Shown: piece by piece, positions 56,728-64,000 of the stretch | How positions within the stretch are numbered: the stretch's first letter is position 1 | Layout of the letters: each line of letters starts with the position of its first letter | Origin: an uncultured Clostridia bacterium | Lineage (GTDB): Bacteria; Bacillota; Clostridia; Oscillospirales; Butyricicoccaceae | DNA: 64,000 nucleotides | NCBI GenBank assembly: GCA_910589115.1 | Contig: CAJUSB010000001.1 | Span: forward strand, 149,687 to 213,686 | Direction: 5' to 3' | The notes under the pieces: model-generated | Told to the model about the DNA's origin: nothing | Seen by the model: only the letters and a program-made list of their open reading frames with translations | Databases searched by the model: none | Translations under genes and position numbers: made by a program

Positions 56728-58887
56728 ATGGATTCTATGATTCAATTCCTGGCGCATGAGCTGGGACAGTCCGAAGCACATGTAGAAAATGTCGTCAACT
56801 TGATTGACGAGGGCAACACCATTCCTTTTATTGCCCGTTACCGAAAGGAACTCCACGGCTCCATGGATGACCAGCTTCTGCGCACGCTGGCTGACCGCCT
56901 GCAATATCTGCGCAATCTGGAATCACGCAAAACCGAGGTAAAATCAGCCGTTGAGGCACAGGGCAAGCTGACCGAAGAGCTTGCTGCTGCCGTTGACGCT
57001 GCCGCCACTCTTGCGGAAGTAGAAGACCTTTACAGACCTTTCAAGCAGAAACGCCGCACCCGTGCGACCATTGCCCGGGAAAAGGGATTAGAGCCGCTTG
57101 CAGCGATGCTGTTTTCGCTGGACGAGCCCTGCCCGCCGCCGGAAGAAGCTGCGCTTTCCTTTATCGACCCTGAAAAGGGTGTTGAGACTGTTGAGGACGC
57201 ACTCCAGGGTGCAAATGACATTATTGCAGAACTCATTTCAGATGATGCTGCCCTGCGCAAGATCCTGCGCAGCCTGTACCTCCGCCGTGGAATGCTGGTA
57301 TCCAAAGCCGCCGAAAAAGAGCCGGAGGACACCGTTTACCGCCTGTATTACGATTTCAAGTGCCCGGTTAATCGAATGCAGGGCTATCAGACGCTGGCCG
57401 TCAACCGCGGAGAACGGGAGGATGTGCTGAAAGTCAGCATTGAGCTTGACCCCGAAGAGGCACACATTACCGTTCGCCGTTACTGTGTGCCGGGCCGCGC
57501 AGCAATGGACTTTGTGCGGGCAGCTGCTGACGATGCATATGACCGTTTGATCCAGCCTTCTATGGAGCGTGAAATCCGCAACTATCTGACCGAAGAGGCA
57601 GACGAAGGTGCAATTCATATGTTTGCGCTCAATCTCAAACCGCTGCTGATGCAGCCTCCGGTAAAGGGCAAAGTCACTATGGGGCTTGACCCCGGGTATC
57701 GTATGGGCTGTAAAGTTGCAGTGGTTGACGGCACCGGAAAGGTGCTCGATACCGCCGTTGTTTACCCCACACACGGCGCACGGCAAAAGGAAGAATGCAT
57801 TACCCGCCTGTCTGCAATGATTCAAAAGCATCATGTCGCACATATTGCGATTGGCAACGGCACTGCCAGCCGGGAAACCGAGCAGATGGCAGTCGAGATG
57901 ATCCGCCGCCTTGGAGGCGGTGTCAGCTATATGATTGTCAATGAAGCGGGCGCGTCCGTTTATTCCGCGAGCAAGCTGGCCGCAGAAGAATTCCCGGATT
58001 ATGATGTCAATCTGCGCAGTGCGGTCTCGATTGCCCGCCGTTTGCAGGACCCCTTAGCCGAGCTGGTGAAAATCGACCCAAAAGCAATCGGCGTTGGCCA
58101 ATACCAGCATGATATGCCGCAGGCGCGGCTTGGCGAAGCACTGGGCGGCGTAGTAGAGGACTGTGTTAATGCCGTTGGCGTAGACGCTAATACTGCATCG
58201 CCCTCCCTGCTGCAAAGGGTTTCCGGGCTGACCGGCACGACTGCTAAAAATATCGTTAAATACCGGGAGGAAAACGGTGTGTTTACCACCCGGAAGCAGC
58301 TGCTCAAAGTACCGAAGCTGGGGCCAAAGGCATTTGAACAGTGTGCTGGATTTCTGCGTGTACCGGAAAGCAAGAGTGTTCTGGACAACACCGGCGTACA
58401 TCCGGAAAGCTATCCTGCCGCTGAAAAGCTATTGGCAGAATGCGGCTATTCGCTGGAGGATGTGCGCACCGGGCAAATCGGCGAACTGAAAGACCGTGCA
58501 ACCGAAAAAGGGCTTCCCACACTTGCAGAAACGTGTGGGACAGGCGTCCCAACCCTCCAGGATATTATAAAGGAATTATTGAAGCCTGGACGCGACCCGC
58601 GTGACGAACTGCCGCCCCCGATCCTGCGCACTGATGTAATGGAAGCAAAGGATTTGAAACCCGGCATGGAGCTTCAAGGCACAGTGCGCAATGTAATTGA
58701 TTTCGGCGCATTTGTGGACATCGGTGTGCATCAAGACGGGCTTGTCCACATCTCCAAGCTGAAAAAGCGCGTAAAACATCCTTCCGAACTGCTTTCTGTT
58801 GGGGACGTGATTACCGTTTGGGTAACCGAGGTTGATGAAAAGAAAAAGCGCATCGGGTTGACCATGCGCAAGCCAGAAGGCGTGTAA
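56728..58887 (+). CDS. tex: Tex-family RNA-binding transcription accessory protein
   Basis: A 719-residue Tex protein, full length. N-terminal helical domain (NVVNLIDEGNTIPFIARYRKELHGSMDD, residues 20-48; DLYRPFKQKRRTRATIAREKGLEPLA, about 95-120), an RNase H-like YqgF domain (TMGLDPGYRMGCKVAVVDGTG, about 316-335), helix-hairpin-helix region (VGVDANTASPSLLQRVSGL), and a C-terminal S1 domain (GTVRNVIDFGAFVDIGVHQDGLVHIS, about 650-675). It binds nucleic acid and affects transcription in several bacteria. AAGGAGAAGATGT precedes the ATG. Confidence 0.97.
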   Translation: MDSMIQFLAHELGQSEAHVENVVNLIDEGNTIPFIARYRKELHGSMDDQLLRTLADRLQYLRNLESRKTEVKSAVEAQGKLTEELAAAVDAAATLAEVEDLYRPFKQKRRTRATIAREKGLEPLAAMLFSLDEPCPPPEEAALSFIDPEKGVETVEDALQGANDIIAELISDDAALRKILRSLYLRRGMLVSKAAEKEPEDTVYRLYYDFKCPVNRMQGYQTLAVNRGEREDVLKVSIELDPEEAHITVRRYCVPGRAAMDFVRAAADDAYDRLIQPSMEREIRNYLTEEADEGAIHMFALNLKPLLMQPPVKGKVTMGLDPGYRMGCKVAVVDGTGKVLDTAVVYPTHGARQKEECITRLSAMIQKHHVAHIAIGNGTASRETEQMAVEMIRRLGGGVSYMIVNEAGASVYSASKLAAEEFPDYDVNLRSAVSIARRLQDPLAELVKIDPKAIGVGQYQHDMPQARLGEALGGVVEDCVNAVGVDANTASPSLLQRVSGLTGTTAKNIVKYREENGVFTTRKQLLKVPKLGPKAFEQCAGFLRVPESKSVLDNTGVHPESYPAAEKLLAECGYSLEDVRTGQIGELKDRATEKGLPTLAETCGTGVPTLQDIIKELLKPGRDPRDELPPPILRTDVMEAKDLKPGMELQGTVRNVIDFGAFVDIGVHQDGLVHISKLKKRVKHPSELLSVGDVITVWVTEVDEKKKRIGLTMRKPEGV

Positions 58888-58919
58888 AGAGATTTGCTTT
58901 ACATGTGCGATATAAAACC

Positions 58920-58946
58920 GGGGCTGTCTCATGAGGAGACAGCCCC
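58920..58946. terminator. Terminator between tex and the convergent dehydratase genes
   Basis: GGGGCTGTCTC / GAGACAGCCCC 11-bp stem. T-richness follows on the minus strand (GGTTTTAT) and weakly on the plus strand, so it probably serves both convergent genes. Confidence 0.75.
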
Positions 58947-59016
58947 TTCCATATTCTTTTCAGCCTGATTCCCTGAGAAATACTGGCCAGCCATGCAGAC
59001 TTGACCTAATATCCTG

Positions 59017-60261
59017 TTATTGTGCAGCGGAAATCATGAGTTTAATACGGTTCTCCTGATTGATTTTAGAAGCACCAGGGTCATAATCCACTGAAACAAT
59101 ATTAGCCTCTGGATAATGCTCCCGAATCTTGCGCACCATGCCTTTACCGGCAATATGGTTTGGCAGGCAGCCGAACGGCTGGGCACATACAATATTGGGC
59201 ACATCCTCATGGATCAGCTCAACCATTTCTGCCGGCAGCAGCCAGCCCTCCCCCATTTTAACACCCTCCCCAATGATCTCATGCGAAAGGCTCCGCACCT
59301 CTTCAAAGGGCATCGGCGGACGGAAATGTCCATGCTTCCGGATTGCCTTAATCATATCCTTCTGCTTGCCCAAAACAAAACGGTACATCATTTGGTTTGC
59401 CGCCGCAGCCTTGCCGGAACGTCCGTAAAGGCGGTGATCGACAACCGCATTATAGAGGCAGTACAGGCAGAAATCCAACAGCCCGGACAGCACAGGCTCA
59501 CAGCCCTCCGCAATCAGGAAATCCTCTAAATGGTTATTGCCGAGCGGGGAAAATTTCACATAAATTTCACCCACAATGCCGACCTTTTTCTTTTCTGTGC
59601 TCCGGTCGAGACGGACCTTCCCGAAAGCCCGCAGAATAAAATCATACAGTTTACGAACTTCCCCGTACAAAATCAGACGGTTCCCGGAAAAACGTCTTGA
59701 AATGACCTTCATGCATACATCTACCGCCTTACGGCTGGAACCGGGCACGATTTCATACGGACGGCACTGGTTGTGCAGCAACATAATCATATCGCCCAAC
59801 AGGATACCATAGGCCACCTGAATCAGCATCTGCGGTGTAAAGGTCAATCCGGTACCCGCTTCCAAGCCGGAGAAGTTCAGCGAAATCACCGGAATATAAT
59901 CATAGCCGTTTTTAATAAGCGCCTTTCTTAAAAGATGGATATAATTCGAGGCCCGGCATCCCCCGCCGGTCTGGCTCATAATCAGCGCAATTTTATGCGT
60001 GTCATATTTACCGCTTTCGACTGCATCCATCAGCTGGCCGATTGCGAGCAGTGCCGGATAACAGGTGTCATTATGGACATTTTTCAACCCCTGCTCCACG
60101 ATGGAACGCCCCTCTGTGGTCAGCAGCTCCATTTTATAGCCGTAATTCGCCATGATCTGTATCATGAGCCCGAATTGGATCGGCAGCATATTCGGCACCA
60201 GAATGGTATAATCCTTACGCATTTCTTCGGTAAATACTGCGTAATTCTGTTTACTTTCCAA
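59017..60261 (-). CDS. Acyl-CoA dehydratase activase-associated protein (second part)
   Basis: A 414-residue protein related to the BadF-associated/2-hydroxyacyl-CoA dehydratase-like (DUF2229-type) module: DYTILVPNMLPIQFGLMIQIM near the N-terminus, HNDTCYPALLAIGQLMDAV, VSLNFSGLEAGTGLTFTPQMLIQ, KKVGIVGEIYVKFSPLGNNHLEDFL, and IVCAQPFGCLPNHIAGKGM (Cys residues possibly for Fe-S). The start is TTG 60261, behind GGAGG at good spacing. It overlaps the end of the upstream activase by 11 bases. In many Firmicutes this module is fused to the activase as one long protein of about 1400 residues. Confidence 0.8.
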   Translation of the reverse strand: MESKQNYAVFTEEMRKDYTILVPNMLPIQFGLMIQIMANYGYKMELLTTEGRSIVEQGLKNVHNDTCYPALLAIGQLMDAVESGKYDTHKIALIMSQTGGGCRASNYIHLLRKALIKNGYDYIPVISLNFSGLEAGTGLTFTPQMLIQVAYGILLGDMIMLLHNQCRPYEIVPGSSRKAVDVCMKVISRRFSGNRLILYGEVRKLYDFILRAFGKVRLDRSTEKKKVGIVGEIYVKFSPLGNNHLEDFLIAEGCEPVLSGLLDFCLYCLYNAVVDHRLYGRSGKAAAANQMMYRFVLGKQKDMIKAIRKHGHFRPPMPFEEVRSLSHEIIGEGVKMGEGWLLPAEMVELIHEDVPNIVCAQPFGCLPNHIAGKGMVRKIREHYPEANIVSVDYDPGASKINQENRIKLMISAAQ

Positions 60262-63199
60262 GTTTCCTGCCCTCCTCAACCGCTGCAAGCATACTGCGGA
60301 TACGAATTTTTGCTGCGCCAAGATTGTTGATTTCGTCAATTTTGAGCTGGGTATAGATTTTTCCTCCGCCCTCCACAATCGCGCGGATCTCATCCGTCGT
60401 GATGGCGTCTATGCCGCAGCCAAAGGATACCAGCTGGATCAGCTGTGCATTTTCCTTGCCGACAACGTAATTAGCAGCTGAATACATACGCGAATGATAG
60501 GTCCATTGATTCAGCACATGAACCTCTGGACGTTCTGCCAGCTCGCAGACCGCGTCCTCTGTCACAATCACCATGCCATAGGAAGATATCATTTTGTCGA
60601 TCCCGTGATTGATTTCCGGATCGATATGGTAAGGCCGGCCAACAATGACTGCCAGCTCCAGGCCGTTCTCGTCGGCATAGGCGATTGCTTTGCGTCCCTC
60701 TGACCTGACGGCCTCATAATAGCGCTGGAGCGCCGTGTAGCCCGTCTCAGCCGCAGCAGCAATATCTTTCCGATGCAGCTGGGGGAAACGTCCGTGAAAG
60801 AATCGTACCGCCTGCCGGATAAATTCCTTATGGTCGCTCAGCTCAAAATACGGCATCATGAAATCAATTTCCGTCAGCCGGGCAACGTTCGCCTGAAGCA
60901 ATTCGGGATAATACGCTACTACCGGGCAGTTATAGCAGTTGTCGCCGCGCCCCTCGTCCAGATTGTAGGTCATGCAGGGATAGAAAATACGGGTGATCCC
61001 CTTCTCAAACAAATTCTCAATGTGCCCATGCATCAGCTTAGCTGGATAGCACACCGTATCCGAAGGAATGGAATGCTGTCCATGCTGGTAAAGCGTGTGG
61101 GTGGAAACATCGCTGACCACAACCTCAAAACCAAGCGCCTCCAGGAAGGATTTCCAAAACGGAAGCAGCTCGTACAGGTTCAGCCCGAAGGGAATCCCGA
61201 TACGTCCCAACGGTGCAGCTCCTTCACGCGGCGCGCTGGCAATGCTTTTCAAATAATCCAGCTTCCAAGCATACAGGTTAGGCAGTCTGCCCGCCTCCCC
61301 CCCGCCCAGCGGACGTTCACAGCGGTTACCGGACAGGAACCGCCGTCCGCCGGAAAATGTATTCACGGTCAGGTCGCAGTGATTGCTGCAAAGCCCACAC
61401 CGCACACTCTTTGATGTATGTGTAAAGTCTGCCAGCTCTTCCGGCCGGATCAGCCGGGTCTGTTCTGGACGGTTATCACGGGCGTGCAGCGCAGCGCCGT
61501 AAGCCCCCATCAGCCCGGAAATTGCAGGACGGGTCACCTCCCTGCCAATTTCTTTCTCAAAAGAACGTAAAATCGCGTTATTGAGGAAGGTTCCTCCCTG
61601 TACCACGATCTGCCGCCCGAGATCATCGGGGGAATTTGCACGGATTACCTTGTACAGCGCATTTTTGACGACCGAAACCGACAGGCCGGCAGAAATCATG
61701 TCAATGGACGCACCATCCTTCTGCGCCTGCTTGACCGAAGAGTTCATAAACACCGTACAGCGTGACCCCAGGTCGATTGGCGTTTCCGACAGCAGCCCCA
61801 GCCTGCAAAACTCTTCAATCGAATACCCCATGGAACGCGCGAAGGTTTCGATAAACGAGCCGCAGCCGGAGGAACAGGCCTCGTTCAGAAAAATATTGTC
61901 TATACAGTTGTTGCGTATTTTGAAGCATTTGATATCCTGCCCGCCGATATCAATAATAAAATCAACATCGGGGTTGAAATGCCGTGCCGCATAAAAGTGC
62001 GCGACCGTTTCCACCAGTCCAAAATCAATGCCGAACGCATTTTGGATGAGTGCCTCGCCATATCCGGTAACTGCAGAAGCAACGATCCGAACCCGGCTGC
62101 CGCACAGGCGGTAAATCTGGACCAGCTGTTCACGAATCACATCAACCGGATTCCCCTTATTGGGCTGATAGTGGTGGTATAAAATTTGATTTTTCGCACC
62201 AACGAGCACAATCTTTGTCGTGGTTGAGCCGCAGTCAATACCCAGATATGCGTCACCGGAGTATACAGTGACGTTCTCCGTCATGACGTCATGACGGTCG
62301 TGGCGGCGGGTAAATTCACGAAATTCCTCATGTGAGGTAAACAATGGTTCCAGGTACTGGGATATGACCGGCTCCCCTGCCGCCTTCTCCAGCCGGTCCA
62401 ACAGATCGTCATAGGAGTATTCTGCCGGTGTATCGCCTGCATATTCTGCTGCGCCTGCTGCGATTGCATACGGGGCAAGCGCCGGGAAATGCGCATGACG
62501 GTTATCAAGCCGCAGCGTCTCCTGAAAACGCTTTTGCAGGCCCTTGAAAAAATACAGCGGTCCGCCTAGGAACAGCACATCACCCTTGATTTCACGTCCC
62601 TGCGCAAGGCCGGTCAACGTCTGATTTACCACCGCCTGGAAAATGGAGGCCGCAATATCTTCACGGCGTGCGCCGTCATTCATCAGGGGCTGGACGTCGC
62701 TTTTCGCGAATACGCCGCACCGGGAAGCAATGGTATAAATTTTCGACGATTCCAAACTCAGCAGGTCAAGGTCTGCCGGTGATACATCCAGCAAAACCGC
62801 CATTTGGTCAATAAAAGCACCCGTCCCACCTGCACAGGAGCCGTTCATGCGCTCTTCCAGCTGACCAGTCAGGAATATAATTTTTGCATCTTCGCCGCCC
62901 AGCTCAATCACAACATCTGCCTTTGGCACATGCACACCGACCGCGCGGCGGGTTGCAAAGACCTCCTGCACAAAGTCAATGCTGCTGGCCTTAGCTACGC
63001 CCAGCCCGGCGGAACCGGTTATGGCTGCCTTCAGTCGTTCATCGTGCAGCACATGCTCTGCGCCGCGCAGCAGCTCGCACGCCTTTTCCCGCACCTTGGA
63101 GAAATGCCGCTCATAGCGCTGGTATACGATTTTCCCGTCTTTGACAGCGACCAGCTTAACGGTGGTCGAGCCAATGTCAATGCCTAATTTCATACTCAT
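60251..63199 (-). CDS. 2-hydroxyacyl-CoA dehydratase activator-like protein, duplicated ASKHA domains
   Basis: A 982-residue protein with two BadF/BadG/BcrA-type ATPase domains (GIDIGSTTVKLVAVKDG, residues 6-22, and GIDCGSTTTKIVLVGAK, about 323-339). Each has the GIDxGSTT phosphate loop and the later GGTGAF / GCGSF elements that hold Fe-S cysteines (AGGTGAFIDQM; SSGCGSFIETF). A C-terminal region (CGLCSNHCDL, GLNLYELLPFWKSF) has a CxxCxxxC-type motif. It resembles archerases that inject electrons into 2-hydroxyacyl-CoA dehydratases. No dehydratase subunits are nearby. The start is 63199 (AGGTAGAG upstream) or the ATG two codons on. Confidence 0.85.
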   Translation of the reverse strand: MSMKLGIDIGSTTVKLVAVKDGKIVYQRYERHFSKVREKACELLRGAEHVLHDERLKAAITGSAGLGVAKASSIDFVQEVFATRRAVGVHVPKADVVIELGGEDAKIIFLTGQLEERMNGSCAGGTGAFIDQMAVLLDVSPADLDLLSLESSKIYTIASRCGVFAKSDVQPLMNDGARREDIAASIFQAVVNQTLTGLAQGREIKGDVLFLGGPLYFFKGLQKRFQETLRLDNRHAHFPALAPYAIAAGAAEYAGDTPAEYSYDDLLDRLEKAAGEPVISQYLEPLFTSHEEFREFTRRHDRHDVMTENVTVYSGDAYLGIDCGSTTTKIVLVGAKNQILYHHYQPNKGNPVDVIREQLVQIYRLCGSRVRIVASAVTGYGEALIQNAFGIDFGLVETVAHFYAARHFNPDVDFIIDIGGQDIKCFKIRNNCIDNIFLNEACSSGCGSFIETFARSMGYSIEEFCRLGLLSETPIDLGSRCTVFMNSSVKQAQKDGASIDMISAGLSVSVVKNALYKVIRANSPDDLGRQIVVQGGTFLNNAILRSFEKEIGREVTRPAISGLMGAYGAALHARDNRPEQTRLIRPEELADFTHTSKSVRCGLCSNHCDLTVNTFSGGRRFLSGNRCERPLGGGEAGRLPNLYAWKLDYLKSIASAPREGAAPLGRIGIPFGLNLYELLPFWKSFLEALGFEVVVSDVSTHTLYQHGQHSIPSDTVCYPAKLMHGHIENLFEKGITRIFYPCMTYNLDEGRGDNCYNCPVVAYYPELLQANVARLTEIDFMMPYFELSDHKEFIRQAVRFFHGRFPQLHRKDIAAAAETGYTALQRYYEAVRSEGRKAIAYADENGLELAVIVGRPYHIDPEINHGIDKMISSYGMVIVTEDAVCELAERPEVHVLNQWTYHSRMYSAANYVVGKENAQLIQLVSFGCGIDAITTDEIRAIVEGGGKIYTQLKIDEINNLGAAKIRIRSMLAAVEEGRKLGK

Positions 63200-63289
63200 A
63201 CGATTAACTCTACCTAAAAGGATTTTCCTGTATTTTGTCCGCAGGAATTGATTCGGTTCATTTTCTTTCGACAGCTTTCGCTTCCTATT

Positions 63290-63319
63290 ATTTTAATGCC
63301 TATACCTATTAAATGTCAA
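63290..63319 (-). promoter_or_regulatory. Promoter of the activase operon
   Basis: Consensus TTGACA, an 18-base spacer and TAAAAT on the minus strand, with a leader of about 90 bases. Confidence 0.6.
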
Positions 63320-63550
63320 CTCGTAGAAACGCCTGAATCAAATAAAATCCCGTAAAAATTTTGTGAATTTTGTCTGAAATGACCACAACAAAATTCAGAT
63401 TTCCAATTCCAATTTGCAAATATACAGAATCTGGGAAATATTAAAAACGCTTCCCCCGCTTTTTCATCCTTATGCATACCCGGGAAGGAAAATCACAGTT
63501 TCCCGATATTATCAAGTGTGAATATTTACGTTATGCAAATCAAGAGAACA

Positions 63551-63591
63551 TATATAGGGGGATTTCACCCAAAACGAAATCCCCCTATATA
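63551..63591. terminator. Strong symmetrical hairpin downstream of the partial gene
   Basis: A perfect 16-bp stem TATATAGGGGGATTTC / GAAATCCCCCTATATA with a 9-base loop, 13 bases downstream of the stop at 63604. It lacks a classical T-run, so terminator function is probable but not certain. Confidence 0.5.
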
Positions 63592-63603
63592 TTTACAATT
63601 TAT

Positions 63604-63999
63604 TTATAACTTTCTAATTGGAAAAAACATATAATTTTCCCCTGTTTGCGGACAAGTAAAATCGTGGACTGCCCCCACCAACGGAATGGAATGATCCTCC
63701 AGGTATTTTATTGTCTTTGAAAAGGTATCCTCATCTTCACATTCTACATAAATATATTCGTAGCCAGGAATCATCCATTTTATCCAACCGTTGGGCGCTT
63801 CTGCGTCATCACGGCATTCTACCCCGGCAAGGTAAAAACCTTTACTGAAATTTTCCCATGGATAAAATGAATGCGAAAAATCAGACATAGCGCCCCATAT
63901 GCCACTGATATTTCCATTTTCATCTTTTTTAGCCAAATGCTGAATTTCTCCAAAATGAGAATTTGCATCAATCCATAATCTTTGAATAAAACCTTCTCC
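63604..63999 (-). CDS. GyrI-like/effector-binding domain protein (partial)
   Basis: The minus-strand frame is open to the window end, so the start lies beyond 64000. The 131 visible residues form a GyrI/AraC-effector-binding-type domain: GFIQRLWIDANSHFGEIQHL, ISGIWGAMSDFSHSFYPWENFSKGFYLAGVECRDD, PNGWIKWMIPGYEYIYVECED, TFSKTIKYLEDHSIPLVGAVHDF and a C-terminal strand. This domain binds hydrophobic ligands and is often fused to an AraC-type HTH, which would lie outside the window. It is AT-rich compared with the rest of the window. Confidence 0.8.
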   Translation of the reverse strand, partial: GEGFIQRLWIDANSHFGEIQHLAKKDENGNISGIWGAMSDFSHSFYPWENFSKGFYLAGVECRDDAEAPNGWIKWMIPGYEYIYVECEDEDTFSKTIKYLEDHSIPLVGAVHDFTCPQTGENYMFFPIRKL

Positions 64000-64000
64000 G

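Noticed and set aside
1..64000. CRISPR arrays, prophage, integrases, tRNA or rRNA genes
   Set aside because: No regularly spaced repeats, phage structural genes, integrase motifs or tRNA cloverleaf with CCA-type end were seen; tRNAscan-SE and similar tools could settle this.

Overview
The window reads as chromosomal DNA of a Gram-positive, endospore-forming clostridium, probably an Oscillospiraceae/Butyricicoccaceae-type gut organism (the family-level guess is inference). Supporting signs are a mid-GC Firmicutes gene complement with strong AAGGAGG-type ribosome binding sites and simple stem-plus-T-run terminators. The sporulation genes yabP, yabQ and a spoVB-type flippase lie in the Bacillus order spoVB-mazG-(HU)-yabO-yabP-yabQ-divIC-yabR. 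A yabE-like gene sits next to ksgA, DapL is used for lysine/mDAP synthesis, and IMP is made by a clostridial/archaeal-type PurO. No tRNA, rRNA, CRISPR, prophage or complete insertion sequence was found.

Layout. 1-8.2 kb: the 3' end of glgA, then a complete F1Fo-ATP synthase operon on the minus strand (atpZ-atpI-atpB-E-F-H-A-G-D-C). 8.2-15.8 kb: a small P-loop protein, a D,D-carboxypeptidase, a repeat-filled gap, coaX and a phosphoesterase, an uncharacterised three-gene plus-strand operon, ksgA, a G5/3D-domain cell-wall protein and a 52-residue small protein. 15.8-24.2 kb: hpf, a fumarase alpha subunit coupled to an amidohydrolase, a candidate small RNA, and the yab sporulation/division cluster. 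24.2-33 kb: an operon recJ-rsh-dtd-MBL hydrolase-hemZ-nucleoside kinase, then a second MBL hydrolase. 33.4-42.4 kb: a purine operon purE-purC-purF-purM-purN-purO-purV-purD plus one unknown gene, behind a leader with a short ORF and an attenuator-like terminator. 42.4-50.5 kb: a glycosyltransferase, a glycosyltransferase/CsaB fusion, an AT-rich accessory stretch (YciI, WYL regulator, XRE regulator, DUF3796, DUF3781) and a flippase. 50.6-64 kb: an HPr/Crh-like protein, an ABC importer of the TrpXYZ type, dapL-dapF, tex, a two-gene acyl-CoA dehydratase activase system, and an incomplete GyrI-like effector-binding protein.

Cellular roles. Most genes are housekeeping: energy (ATP synthase), purine and mDAP/lysine synthesis, CoA, translation quality control (RqcP, Dtd, HPF), stringent response (Rsh), cell envelope and sporulation. 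The most unusual points are: a PurF that lacks the catalytic N-terminal cysteine and several other glutaminase residues; the purE leader with a 34-codon ORF ending in Pro-stop just before a terminator; a likely small RNA with a near-consensus promoter; a dispersed GC-rich repeat family (five copies) with a companion hairpin that keeps its loop while its stem varies; a fused GT4-CsaB enzyme; and an HPr paralogue with Gln in place of His15.
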